From Stratiformator vulcanicus (GTDB lineage: Bacteria; Planctomycetota; Planctomycetia; Planctomycetales; Planctomycetaceae): a DNA stretch of 64,000 nt. The stretch lies in NCBI RefSeq assembly GCF_007744515.1, contig NZ_CP036268.1:3802088-3866087 (forward strand), written 5' to 3'. Position 1 is the first letter of the stretch; every line of letters begins with the position of its first letter. The notes under the pieces are model-generated. The model did not search any database, was not told the DNA's origin, and saw nothing but the letters and a program-made list of their open reading frames with translations. The translations under genes were made by a program, and so were the position numbers. Positions 16,707-25,808 of this stretch are shown piece by piece.

Positions 16707-17458
16707 CCGACGATCCCCGGCTGACTCAACAAGTCGAAGACCATCCCTACCCGCTACTGTTCGCCACGATCAGCGGGGCGCATCTTTACGGCTTTCCCTC
16801 GCCCGATTCCGACTATGACCTCCGAGGCGTTCACCTGCTGCCGCTCCGGGATGTGATCGGTTTAAAACGCGGTCAGGAGACCGTCGAGCGGTCCGGGGTG
16901 CATGACGGCTTGGAGATTGACCTCGTTACGCACGACGCAGCCAAGTTCTTCGGGCTCATGCTGAAAAAGAACGGCTACGTTCTGGAGCAGGTGCTCTCTT
17001 CGCTCGTCGTGCACACCACGCCCGAGCACGAAGAATTAAAGGCAATTGCACGGCAATGCGTAACCCGTCACCACGCCCACCATTACCTCGGTTTCGCCGC
17101 CACGCAGTGGAAGCTGTTTAATAAGGAGGACCCACCACGTGTGAAACCGCTGCTGTATGTCTATCGCGTGCTACTGACCGGCATCCATCTGATGCGCACC
17201 GGCGAAGTTGAAGCGAACCTCGTCCGGCTCAATGAAGTGTTTCAACTGCCTTACATCCCGGAGTTGGTCGAGCGAAAGACGCAAGGCACGGAGAAAGGCA
17301 CGCTCGACGATGGGGACTTGATGTTGCATGAGCACGAGTACGAGCGGTTGCGGGGAGAGTTGGAGCTGGCTCACTATGCTAGTGCGCTACCGGATATAGC
17401 AGAGGTCACGGAGCCGCTGAATGAACTCTTGATCCGCGTTCGCCTTTCCCAAACCTGA
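16703..17458 (+). CDS. RlaP-type nucleotidyltransferase (second copy)
   Basis: The start is GTG 16703, overlapping the previous stop by 4 bp, which is strong evidence for co-translation. The 251-aa protein begins almost directly with the catalytic core: SGAHLYGFPSPDSDYDLRG near residues 21-39, with the G-[SA] and D-x-D elements intact. It aligns with copy 1 in the middle (EQVLSSLVVHTTP vs NVLECLYTPLVEK; LLYVYRVLLTGIHLMR vs VMHLIRLLISGIGVLR), but identity is low. This is an old duplication, not a recent one. Two intact paralogues suggest either a heterodimer or two different end substrates (inference). Confidence 0.88.
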   Translation: MTDDPRLTQQVEDHPYPLLFATISGAHLYGFPSPDSDYDLRGVHLLPLRDVIGLKRGQETVERSGVHDGLEIDLVTHDAAKFFGLMLKKNGYVLEQVLSSLVVHTTPEHEELKAIARQCVTRHHAHHYLGFAATQWKLFNKEDPPRVKPLLYVYRVLLTGIHLMRTGEVEANLVRLNEVFQLPYIPELVERKTQGTEKGTLDDGDLMLHEHEYERLRGELELAHYASALPDIAEVTEPLNELLIRVRLSQT

Positions 17459-17488
17459 CTCTTATCCGTAGACGTTTCAGATTGTGCA

Positions 17489-20086
17489 GTGAAGATCAAC
17501 GTCCCCAAACTCTCTCTCGTTGTCCTCATCGGCCCCAGCGGGTCGGGGAAGAGCACGTTTGCGCGGACGCATTTTCTGCCGACGGAGGTGCTTTCGTCCG
17601 ACTTCTTTCGTGGCTTGGTCAGCGATGATGAGAACGATCAGGATGCCACGCAGGATGCGTTTGCTCTGCTGCATGAAGTGGCGGCGACACGGCTGAAGCG
17701 AGGGAAACTGACGGTCATCGATGCGACCAACACGCAGCCGGAGGCGCGACGGCCTTTGGTGCAAATCGCGCGAAGGTATCACTGTCTGCCGGTGGCGATC
17801 GTGCTCAACCTCCCCGAAGCCGTCTGCCGGGACCGAAACCGCGATCGCCCTGATCGCGACTTTGGGCCGCATGTGATTCGCAACCAGCGGTCGCAATTAA
17901 GACGGTCACTGAAGTCTTTAAAACGCGAAGGCTTCCGGCACATCTTCGTGATGGACTCTGTCGAGAAGGTAGACGCGGCGACGGTCGAGCGCGTGCCGCT
18001 TTGGAACGATAAAACTGACGAACACGGGCCGTTCGATTTCATCGGTGACGTCCACGGCTGCGCCGATGAACTTGAGACCCTTCTGTCCGAACTCGGCTAC
18101 GAGAATACGAATGCCTCGGACCTCGGCCCCGGTTGGGGAGACACGCGCTATCGGCATCCCGAAGGACGCAAAGCGGTCTTCGTGGGTGACCTTGTCGACC
18201 GTGGGCCGCGGATCGTCGATGTGTTACGGATTGTCCGCAATATGGTCGAAGGTGGTTCGGCGATTTGTGTGCCCGGCAACCACGACATGAAGCTGCTGCG
18301 AAAATTAAATGGTCGTAATGTGCAGGTGACGCACGGCCTCGCCGATTCGCTCGCTGACATTGAAGCATTGCCCGACGCCGTTCGCGAGTCCTTCGTTGAA
18401 GATCTTAAGACCTTTCTCGACGGACTCGTCAGCCACTATGTCCTCGACGATCGCCGCGTCGTCGTCGCACACGCGGGTATTAAAGAGTCAATGCAGGGGC
18501 GCGGCTCGGGGAAGGTCCGCGACTTCTGCCTCTATGGAGAGACGACCGGCGAGACCGACGAATTCGGCTTGCCGATCCGGCACAACTGGGCCGCCGACTA
18601 CCGCGGCTCGGCAATGGTCGTTTACGGACACACGCCGGTTCCGGAGCCGGAGTGGCTGAACGAGACGGTTAATATCGACACCGGATGCGTGTTCGGCGGC
18701 AAGCTGACGGCGATGCGCTATCCCGAGCGGGAATTTGTTTCAGTTCCTGCACAAATGATGTACTGCGAACCTTCCCGCCCATTCTTGACGCCTGACGTCG
18801 AAGCCCTCTCCGCGCAGCAGCGGCACGATGACGTGCTTGATGCCGAGGATGTCATCGGGAAGCGGATCGTATCGACACGGCTGCAGCGGAATATCACGAT
18901 CCGGGAGGAGAATGCGACGGCGGCCCTCGAAGTGATGAGTCGCTTTGCGGTCGATCCGAAATGGCTAATTTATCTACCGCCGACAATGTCGCCGTGCGAG
19001 ACCTCGTCGGAGCCCGGAATGCTGGAGCACCCTGCCGAAGCATTCGCCTATTACCGCAATCAGGGCGTGCCACGGGTGATCTGCGAAGAGAAGCACATGG
19101 GCTCTCGGGCGGTCGTTGTATTGTGTCGCGATGAAGAGGCTGCGGTAGCGCGGTTCGGCATCGACACCGGCGAAACGGGGATCGTTTATACGCGGACCGG
19201 TCGACGGTTTTTTAACGATCAGACTTTGGAACGACAATTCCTTAACGTGCTGCACGGTGCAATTAATGACGCCGGGTGGTGGGAGCAATTCGAGACGACG
19301 TGGGTTTGCCTCGACTGTGAATTAATGCCGTGGTCAGCAAAGGCGCAAGAACTTCTGCGCTCGCAGTACGCCGCGGTCGGAGCCGCAGCCGGCGCGGCTT
19401 TGCCTCGCGCGGTGACTTCGCTGCAACGCGCTGTGGCTCGGCTTAGCGGCAGTGACGAAGAGACGGCCACGGCTCTGGTGGATCGATTCGCGCGGCGGTC
19501 ATCCGCGGTTGAGAAATATGTCGCCGCCTATCGGCATTACTGCTGGCCGGTCGCGTCGCTGGCCGATCTCAAGCTCGCCCCGTTTCACCTGCTCGCCACT
19601 GAGGGCCGTGTTCACATCGATCAGGCCCATCCCTGGCACATGGAAACGCTCGCCAGCTTAAGTCGAAACGGTAACGGGCTGATCACCGCCACCGATTGCC
19701 AAACCGTTAGTCTGACTGATGTCGACAGCGTTGAGGAAAGAGTGCGGTGGTGGAATGAAAAGACCGCGACCGGCGGCGAGGGAATGGTCGTGAAGCCGAC
19801 CGACTGGGTCGTCCGCGGCAGGAAGGGACTGGTTCAACCGGCCGTGAAGTGCCGTGGCAAAGAGTACCTGCGGATCATCTACGGCCCCGATTACGATGCG
19901 GAGGAGAACTTGTCACGGCTCCGCAATCGCAGCCTCGGTCGTAAACGATCATTAGCACTGCGGGAGTTCGCCCTCGGAGTCGAATCTTTGGAGCGATTCG
20001 TTCGGCAGGAACCTCTGCGACGCGTCCACGAGTGCGTTTTCGGCGTGCTCGCGTTGGAAAGCGAGCCGGTCGATCCGCGGTTGTGA
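17489..20086 (+). CDS. pnkp: Pnkp, RNA 5'-kinase / 2',3'-phosphatase / ligase
   Basis: This 865-aa protein has the three domains of bacterial Pnkp at normal length (Clostridium thermocellum Pnkp is about 870 aa). The kinase has P-loop GPSGSGKS at residues 13-20. The central calcineurin-type phosphatase has DVHGC, GDLVDRGP, GNHD and YGHTP. The C-terminal ligase has motif I EKHMGSRA with the AMP-accepting lysine at residue 535. It heals and, with Hen1, seals RNA cut by ribotoxins. The GTG start at 17489 follows a 30-bp gap after the second RlaP gene. All key residues appear intact, so the operon should be functional. Bacterial Pnkp alone seals poorly and needs the Hen1 N-terminal domain, which is encoded in the same operon. 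Confidence 0.96.
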   Translation: MKINVPKLSLVVLIGPSGSGKSTFARTHFLPTEVLSSDFFRGLVSDDENDQDATQDAFALLHEVAATRLKRGKLTVIDATNTQPEARRPLVQIARRYHCLPVAIVLNLPEAVCRDRNRDRPDRDFGPHVIRNQRSQLRRSLKSLKREGFRHIFVMDSVEKVDAATVERVPLWNDKTDEHGPFDFIGDVHGCADELETLLSELGYENTNASDLGPGWGDTRYRHPEGRKAVFVGDLVDRGPRIVDVLRIVRNMVEGGSAICVPGNHDMKLLRKLNGRNVQVTHGLADSLADIEALPDAVRESFVEDLKTFLDGLVSHYVLDDRRVVVAHAGIKESMQGRGSGKVRDFCLYGETTGETDEFGLPIRHNWAADYRGSAMVVYGHTPVPEPEWLNETVNIDTGCVFGGKLTAMRYPEREFVSVPAQMMYCEPSRPFLTPDVEALSAQQRHDDVLDAEDVIGKRIVSTRLQRNITIREENATAALEVMSRFAVDPKWLIYLPPTMSPCETSSEPGMLEHPAEAFAYYRNQGVPRVICEEKHMGSRAVVVLCRDEEAAVARFGIDTGETGIVYTRTGRRFFNDQTLERQFLNVLHGAINDAGWWEQFETTWVCLDCELMPWSAKAQELLRSQYAAVGAAAGAALPRAVTSLQRAVARLSGSDEETATALVDRFARRSSAVEKYVAAYRHYCWPVASLADLKLAPFHLLATEGRVHIDQAHPWHMETLASLSRNGNGLITATDCQTVSLTDVDSVEERVRWWNEKTATGGEGMVVKPTDWVVRGRKGLVQPAVKCRGKEYLRIIYGPDYDAEENLSRLRNRSLGRKRSLALREFALGVESLERFVRQEPLRRVHECVFGVLALESEPVDPRL

Positions 20087-20529
20087 GAGTTTCCGGGTAA
20101 AATCGCCCGATCAACAAAAGGCCGGTCGACCGTTCTTCCGGCGAATCTCAATCAGTCTGGACCGCAGGCGACCGGGACGGATCTCGCGAATTGGTCGAAA
20201 TCGCCAATAATTCTTGGCCGGTCGACAGTCCCGCATCCGCTGAGTGAGAAGGACGGTCCGCATTTGGGCGATTGGCCCGGCTTTTCATCCCCTTTTTGAA
20301 ACAGAATGAATTCTCGAAGCAACGCTTTCACTGACTTTTAGAGCGGGAAGTCTCATGATTTTTGAGTAAAGCGCCCCATGGACTACTCACCCTGCCACTT
20401 TTGAATCGATTAATTTCCTACCGCGCCGCTCGCCCGATCGCCAACTGCCGTTTCCGCTCATCTCCGTCCTGGGAGTCGCACCGCGGGAACTGCGTTCACC
20501 ACTTGAAATCTCTCGACGGACCGAGCCAC
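20087..20529. other. intergenic region after pnkp
   Basis: About 440 bp separates pnkp from the most likely start of the next gene. The sequence GCCGGTCGAC occurs twice (near 20122 and 20217), but I see no RNA gene or strong terminator. If the transporter uses the upstream TTG at 20362 the gap shrinks to 275 bp. Confidence 0.35.
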
Positions 20530-21549
20530 GTGCTCTCTCGAAGCCAACGACAAATCGCACTGCTCGGTGCCGCCTATGTGGCCGCGGCGTTTCTACCGGA
20601 CGTCGGCATTTGGCTGCGCGGAGAATGGTCTTTTGAATTGGCCGCCGCGCCGTTCACGTCTTCGCCGGTCCACTTTTTGTTGGCGTTTCTGCTTTTCAGC
20701 CTCGGCATTAAGTCGGGCGGGAATTGGCTCGCTCAATGGCGAAAATTACTGCGGGGGTTGGCTGTGTTTTGGACGATTCGCACAGCCGCGGTGCTTGCCA
20801 TACTAGCGGCGATGTGGAGTTACACGATCATTGTCGGCCCAGTCGCCGATGCCATTAGTCTGCTTGCCATCGGGATGCTGCTTGCAGTGACATTACCAGC
20901 GGCAGGTTCGTCGGCCGGTTGGATCGTGCGTGCCCATGCTGACGCACCGATGGGGGCTGCGGTCGTGGCGGGTTCGACTTTGACCTCTGTGGCCATGACG
21001 ACCGTCTTGCTTTCCTTGCCGCTGCCGCAACAAACAGAATCCTCGCAGGTCTTCTCGGCAATCCATTCCGCCTTCCAACCCGACTTCGCCATCGCGTGGG
21101 TCTGCCTGCCGCTGCTCGCGGGAATGATCGCACAGTTTCTGCTCAGACGGTCGGGGCGCGACATCAAGAGTCGACATTTCGATACGCCGAGCCTAGTCGC
21201 ACTGCTCTTGCTCAACTACGCGAACGGAGCCGTTTGCCTCCCGCAATTGTTAGCTCGCGGGCAATTCGGAGCCGTCGTAGCCACCGCGCTGGTCGCCCTC
21301 GTTGGCACGTTCGCCCTGCGCGAAGCAGCGGACCGGTTCGCGCGACTCTACTTTCCTGACCGGGCTGCGGCGGATTCGCTCGGGATTACAACCGCGATGA
21401 GCAATACCGGGCTCGGACTGATAATCGCAACCACCGCGGTTCCAGACGAACCACTCGTTCCGCTGGCGTTAATCGGATTTACATTCGGCCAACATGCGGT
21501 CGCGGCTTGGCGGGCCGACCCTGTTCTTAATGAACCGAGCGAGGACTGA
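20530..21549 (+). CDS. BASS-like (bile acid:sodium symporter family) membrane protein
   Basis: From GTG 20530 the protein has 339 aa and about nine hydrophobic segments, for example ALLGAAYVAAAFLPDVGIWL, FLLAFLLFSLGI and LLAIGMLLAVTLPAAGS. The overall plan and the small-residue motifs (SNTGLGLIIA near the C-terminus) resemble the bile acid:sodium symporter/arsenite-permease superfamily. Substrate cannot be read. The frame runs upstream to TTG 20362, but those 56 residues are not protein-like, so a later start was chosen; the exact codon is uncertain. It points toward the kinase gene, which ends 20 bp away on the opposite strand. Confidence 0.7.
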   Translation: MLSRSQRQIALLGAAYVAAAFLPDVGIWLRGEWSFELAAAPFTSSPVHFLLAFLLFSLGIKSGGNWLAQWRKLLRGLAVFWTIRTAAVLAILAAMWSYTIIVGPVADAISLLAIGMLLAVTLPAAGSSAGWIVRAHADAPMGAAVVAGSTLTSVAMTTVLLSLPLPQQTESSQVFSAIHSAFQPDFAIAWVCLPLLAGMIAQFLLRRSGRDIKSRHFDTPSLVALLLLNYANGAVCLPQLLARGQFGAVVATALVALVGTFALREAADRFARLYFPDRAAADSLGITTAMSNTGLGLIIATTAVPDEPLVPLALIGFTFGQHAVAAWRADPVLNEPSED

Positions 21550-21568
21550 CGCGACGTCGCTTTCGATT

Positions 21569-23881
21569 TCAATCAATATCGATTGCAGCGCGTGATTTCT
21601 CAGCCGATTCGGAACTATCGATGAGGACGACACCCCATTGCGTGTTGGCCAACGTCCACTCCCGGCCCTCGAGAAAGACCGGTGCAAAGAGCGCCGGTCC
21701 GACTCTTCCGGTGACCGGATCGGAAAATTTTTCGATCATGTGCAGCGGTGTTCGCCGCAAGCGTTGCTCTTTATTCCACTGCCGCTCAGTCTTTTGAAAT
21801 AACTTGTCAACGGCCGTCACCAATTCCTGATCGACCTTGTGAATCTTAGGGCTGTGAACGGCATCGGAGTGGTGCAATATCCACCCACGCCCGGCCGAAA
21901 CCTCGTCGATTTCGTTTGGGCGAAGATCGATCACTGAGACGCGATGATTGCCCGACAATTGCTCTTTTAATTCGCCGAACTCGTTGACGCCGATCGACAA
22001 ACCTAACACCCCTAAGAACTGACGACCATCGGTGTCGTCCCAAATGGGGGCGGACAGCGCGACCTTTAATTCCGACGTGTTCGAACTGCGATAAACCTTC
22101 GAAAGGTTCGGCTGCCGGATGTATCGAATCGTGTCGGTCGGCTCGTCTGAACCCAGCCCGTGGAAGTAGTCGCGATATGCGTAATTGTTCTGCCCGACTG
22201 TCTCCTTATAAGGAAATCGACCGACCTGAAGACCATCGGCCCGACAGATGAACCAGCTCAGCGCGTTAGCGGCACGATGTCGGGCAACTCGGTCTCGAAA
22301 ATACGCATCGAGCCGATCGAGCGTCTCAGCGGATATCGATTCGCCTTCCTGATTGGCCGCCTTCATTAGCTTTAAGAAGGCCGGGCGAGACGTCTCCATT
22401 TCGAGAATTCGGAAGCGGTCGTTTTGCTTTAATGCAATCGTCTGCGCCGTCATTCGGGTCGCGAACTCCATCGACTCGTCCCGTGCGACACTGGCGGCCA
22501 AGACCGCCGCCTCCGCCGACTGCCGGGCCGTTGACTCCGCCTCGGCCTGCTCGACGCTCCGCCAGGCAAACAACGAACTGAGCACCGCGAGCACGACACA
22601 GGCCGCTCCCGCCGTGCGCATTAACCCGTAGTGGTGACGCATCCACCGCGAAACGCGGTGCCCCATTGTCTCATGCATGGCCTCCGTCGGTTCGTCGGCC
22701 AGATAGCGTTCGACATCCCGTGCCAGATCCGCTGCGGTTAAGTATCGCTCGCGATGTGACTGATGCATCGCTTTCAGACAGATCGCTTCTAATGAACGAT
22801 GAACCTGCTTACGGACCGTTCGCGGCTTCGGATAATCGGCGGCGACGGCAGCTTCGCGGATCTGCGAAAATCTCCTCATCCCCTGAAAGGGACTCTGGCC
22901 GGTCAGGATGAAATAAAGCGTGACGCCGAGAGAATAGACATCCGCCGCCGGCCCAAGGCTCGGGTCGTCCGTACACAGCAGCCGTTCCGGGCTCATATAA
23001 GGCACGGTGCCGCCTGGGTCGGAGCTGAGCCGCTCCGGCACGGGAGGGTCTTCCGAACGTGGCAACGTCCCCTCGACATCGCCTGAGTAATGCGAATCAC
23101 GGCCGGTAATCAAGGCCGAACCCCAGTCGCTGACGAGCGTCTCGCCGAAGCGACCGATTAGAATATTCTTGGGTTTAATATCGAGGTGCAGCACGCCGCG
23201 GGAGTGGGCGTATTCGATCGTGCGGGCGGCCGACATAAAGGAGTTGAGCAGCCGGCGAAAGTGGATGTCGTGACGGGCCCGCTCACCCCGATCCTGGGGT
23301 TGATGCCGATAGTATTCATTGACGGCTTCGTCCAGCGTCCCCTGCTCGAGATAACGCATCGCGTAGAACGGCTGACCGGTCGAGGCGTTGCGATCGCGTG
23401 CATAAATCGGCACGACGCCGGGATGATCGAGCAGGGCGGTGATCCGCGCCTCCTCGACAAATTGTTTCACGGCAAGTTCGGTGTCGACGTGATCCTGTTT
23501 CAGGAACTTCACCGCGACGGTTCGACCAAGCCGAATATCGGTCGCTTCATAGACTTCGCCCAGCCCGCCTGAACTGACAAGGTTTAAGTTGGTCAGACGG
23601 GTCGTGAGCTCAACATCTTCCATATTTTCGCTCGGCGGCGCCGGCGTCGTATGAGCCAGGTTCGTCGGCTGTTCCAGAAAGTCGTTGGCCCGTCGGAGTT
23701 GCTTGAGCTTCTCTTCGATGACCGGAATCGCCTCCGGGCAATCACGACAAAGTTGCGACGAACTGAGAACGACGCCCCTATCACAAGCGGCCTCCCACTC
23801 GTCGAGCAGGCGGTCGATCAGATCGTCGGGAGCTTTCGAATTATCCAACTCTTGCGAATTCTCGGAGGGTTCTGAGATCAT
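21569..23881 (-). CDS. transmembrane Ser/Thr kinase with extracytoplasmic Cache-like sensor domain
   Basis: ATG 23881 overlaps the sigma-factor stop (ATGA), giving 770 aa. Order: a ~90-residue N-terminal segment common in planctomycete kinases; a kinase domain with a degenerate glycine loop (SSGGLGEVY), Lys125 (AVKFLK), HLDIKPKN at 232-239 in place of HRD, and DWG at 252-254 in place of DFG; one membrane helix at about 420-440; then a ~300-residue external domain. That part (GRFPYKETVGQNNYAYRDYFHGL, YRSSNTSELKVALSAPIWDD, FLGVLGLSIGV) reads like a dCache ligand-binding module. Asp and Lys are retained, so activity is plausible. With the coupled sigma factor it looks like a one-operon sensory pathway. 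Confidence 0.92.
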   Translation of the reverse strand: MISEPSENSQELDNSKAPDDLIDRLLDEWEAACDRGVVLSSSQLCRDCPEAIPVIEEKLKQLRRANDFLEQPTNLAHTTPAPPSENMEDVELTTRLTNLNLVSSGGLGEVYEATDIRLGRTVAVKFLKQDHVDTELAVKQFVEEARITALLDHPGVVPIYARDRNASTGQPFYAMRYLEQGTLDEAVNEYYRHQPQDRGERARHDIHFRRLLNSFMSAARTIEYAHSRGVLHLDIKPKNILIGRFGETLVSDWGSALITGRDSHYSGDVEGTLPRSEDPPVPERLSSDPGGTVPYMSPERLLCTDDPSLGPAADVYSLGVTLYFILTGQSPFQGMRRFSQIREAAVAADYPKPRTVRKQVHRSLEAICLKAMHQSHRERYLTAADLARDVERYLADEPTEAMHETMGHRVSRWMRHHYGLMRTAGAACVVLAVLSSLFAWRSVEQAEAESTARQSAEAAVLAASVARDESMEFATRMTAQTIALKQNDRFRILEMETSRPAFLKLMKAANQEGESISAETLDRLDAYFRDRVARHRAANALSWFICRADGLQVGRFPYKETVGQNNYAYRDYFHGLGSDEPTDTIRYIRQPNLSKVYRSSNTSELKVALSAPIWDDTDGRQFLGVLGLSIGVNEFGELKEQLSGNHRVSVIDLRPNEIDEVSAGRGWILHHSDAVHSPKIHKVDQELVTAVDKLFQKTERQWNKEQRLRRTPLHMIEKFSDPVTGRVGPALFAPVFLEGREWTLANTQWGVVLIDSSESAEKSRAAIDID

Positions 23882-24570
23882 TTCGGTTTCCCGGGCTGCT
23901 CGGGCGCCAAACGCCCTGCCAACTCCAATTTTGCTGCCCGCCACCTTCGCCGGACTGTCCGAGCCGACGCGTCGAGCACCGTCGCGGCCTCCTCCTGAGT
24001 CAGCCCATGGTAATACAATAGATCGAACATCTCACGGCTGTCGTCGTCCAACCCTTCAACAAGCTGATGAAAATCGCTCCACTCGGCCAATGTATCGGGA
24101 CGATGTGTTTCCGATCCACCTTCATAAGGGAGTCGTGATTCGCTATCGCCCCCGCGGCCAGCGGCCTGAGTCTGGTGTTGGCGAGCCGCTCCTTCCGGAC
24201 CGAAATGATGCCTGGCCATGTCGATCATCGTGCGCCGCACGATCAGCGCGGCTGAGCGGTAGAAGTGCCGGGCGTCGACATAATCGCGACTGCGGACTTC
24301 TTCGAACAACTTGATCGCGACTTCCTGAAACACGTCCTCGGTCTGCTCCCAGCGATCGAGCCTGTCATAAGACAGCTTCACCCGGCGGACGATCGCCATC
24401 AGACGACGTTCGCACAGCCGAAATAGCTTATCGTCGGCACCTGGTTCCCCGCGCCGGGATTCCGCCAACAGGCTTTCGATCTCTTGGGATTCGGCTTCCA
24501 TGGGCAATGGGGGCGACGTGGCGTCAGACGGAACTGCAGGGGGTTTCTCAAAGGCTGACCTGTATCTCAT
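23878..24570 (-). CDS. ECF sigma factor coupled to the sensor kinase
   Basis: The 230-aa protein has region 2 (RWEQTEDVFQEVAIKLFEEV, RSAALIVRRTMIDMARHHFG) and region 4 with a helix-turn-helix (LLYYHGLTQEEAATVLDASARTVRRRWRAA). It matches the planctomycete ECF type (Sigma70_ECF, PF07638) that lacks an anti-sigma and is encoded with a Ser/Thr kinase, thought to control it by phosphorylation. Start ATG 24570; an ATG at 24501 would remove a proline-rich leader. The 4-bp overlap with the kinase implies coupled translation. The 361 bp upstream (24571-24931) contains no recognisable gene. Confidence 0.93.
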   Translation of the reverse strand: MRYRSAFEKPPAVPSDATSPPLPMEAESQEIESLLAESRRGEPGADDKLFRLCERRLMAIVRRVKLSYDRLDRWEQTEDVFQEVAIKLFEEVRSRDYVDARHFYRSAALIVRRTMIDMARHHFGPEGAARQHQTQAAGRGGDSESRLPYEGGSETHRPDTLAEWSDFHQLVEGLDDDSREMFDLLYYHGLTQEEAATVLDASARTVRRRWRAAKLELAGRLAPEQPGKPK

Positions 24571-24931
24571 GTCCCGGATCGATCACGGTCAAGGAACTGA
24601 CCGGGCTTTCTGCGAAAATTGATCAATCGACTGTGGAGAACCGAGGCTGGTGAAAATAGCGAATTGGGTACGGTCAGACAGACGAGACCGTCATTTCGTT
24701 CGGAAACCGGAAGGCAAGCAGAAGGTTTGCAAGAACCGAACTCGGCCCGTATCGAGCGGCAACAATAAATGCCTCACAATGCTCTTCAGATCGCGACCGA
24801 CCTGCGGCAAAGTACGATTCGCAGTCCTCGAGCAAGCCTTTTCTGCCGAATGATCTTCGCCGTTGGCTTTCGGCGTCACCGGGCAACATTATGGCCAAGC
24901 GTGGGTTGTCTTACTGCACCGCCACAATCGA
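24571..24931. other. intergenic region, nothing recognised
   Basis: This 361-bp stretch lies between the sigma-factor start and the end of the porin remnant. No frame gives a protein-like translation, and I see no tRNA, terminator or strong repeat. The sigma promoter presumably lies in its left part. Confidence 0.3.
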
Positions 24932-25453
24932 CTATAGAACCGGGTATCTGCCCGGTCGCATCGGTGTTTCTACCCGGTACTGTTCAACGGGCGAAATAGA
25001 AATTACCGGGCGAACCGAGCCTCGACCCGGATTCTTGGAGCGAAACAATACGCGAGCGCCGCCCGTCTTAAAATCGACCTGTGCCCGCAGGGCGAAGATA
25101 TCCGCATTGCTCGACGGAACGGCAGTGCCGTCGAGCAACGCGTGAATCCAGTTGAATTGAAACTTCGTGTGCTGATTTAAATACCAATTCAAGCCGACGG
25201 TCGTGTCGGTTAACCGATTGCCGGTCACGGGGTCGTCGTCGAGATCGATCCACGACAGCCGACCGGCGAGTTCCCAAGCTCCGAGCCCTCGGCCCCATCG
25301 AAACGACTGACGGGGCACAACGGCTCCGAACACGCCGGCCGCACGTTGATAGGGCCGCACCTCACCTGTTAGCAGCCAAGCAACCTGTCCGTAGGCAGAC
25401 CAGAATTCGTTTGTGTCTCCGCCCAATTCAAGTACTGCGCGGCCGAAATGACC
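24932..25453 (-). pseudogene. C-terminal remnant of an OprP/phosphate-type porin
   Basis: The frame ([68 protein letters not shown]) is a convincing C-terminal quarter of the planctomycete OprP/OprO-like outer-membrane porin (normally about 450-550 aa). The rest of the gene is absent: an in-frame TGA at 25454-25456 closes it upstream and no porin sequence follows in other frames. The natural porin end is ...RAQVDF. Here the stop is lost because a T-run has four Ts (minus strand, 25070-25073) where five would give TTT-TAA. Translation therefore runs on for about 45 non-porin residues. I read it as a decaying fragment. Confidence 0.8.
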
Positions 25454-25808
25454 TCAAAGTCGATGTCGCCAACCGCCGCACATTTATCAGCCTATCGCCT
25501 CAATCGGAATAATCGCCGCGACCGCTTGAGATCGTTTGATCGGTAAAGGTCGCCCAACCCCCACAATTTGACCACGGCCGCGGGATGACCTCTCGGGAAC
25601 CCTCTAAACATGCTTTGAGAGTTTTGGCTGCCAAACCTCATGACGCGCGAGAGAGTCGGTCCCTTCAGGACGCTCTTTCTGGCTCAGCCAAACCGGGCCA
25701 ATGGGCCGCCTCGGCGATGCCGATGAGTCCGGGACGATTTCAGGTTGAGGATTCCAAGGGATCGATGTCACAATGCGTTCGCCCCGTCGTGTTCCAAGAG
25801 GTCATTCG
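25454..25808. other. intergenic region before pcm
   Basis: No gene is convincing in this 355-bp stretch. It should hold the pcm promoter. Its left edge borders the porin remnant, so part of it may be derelict sequence. Confidence 0.3.
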
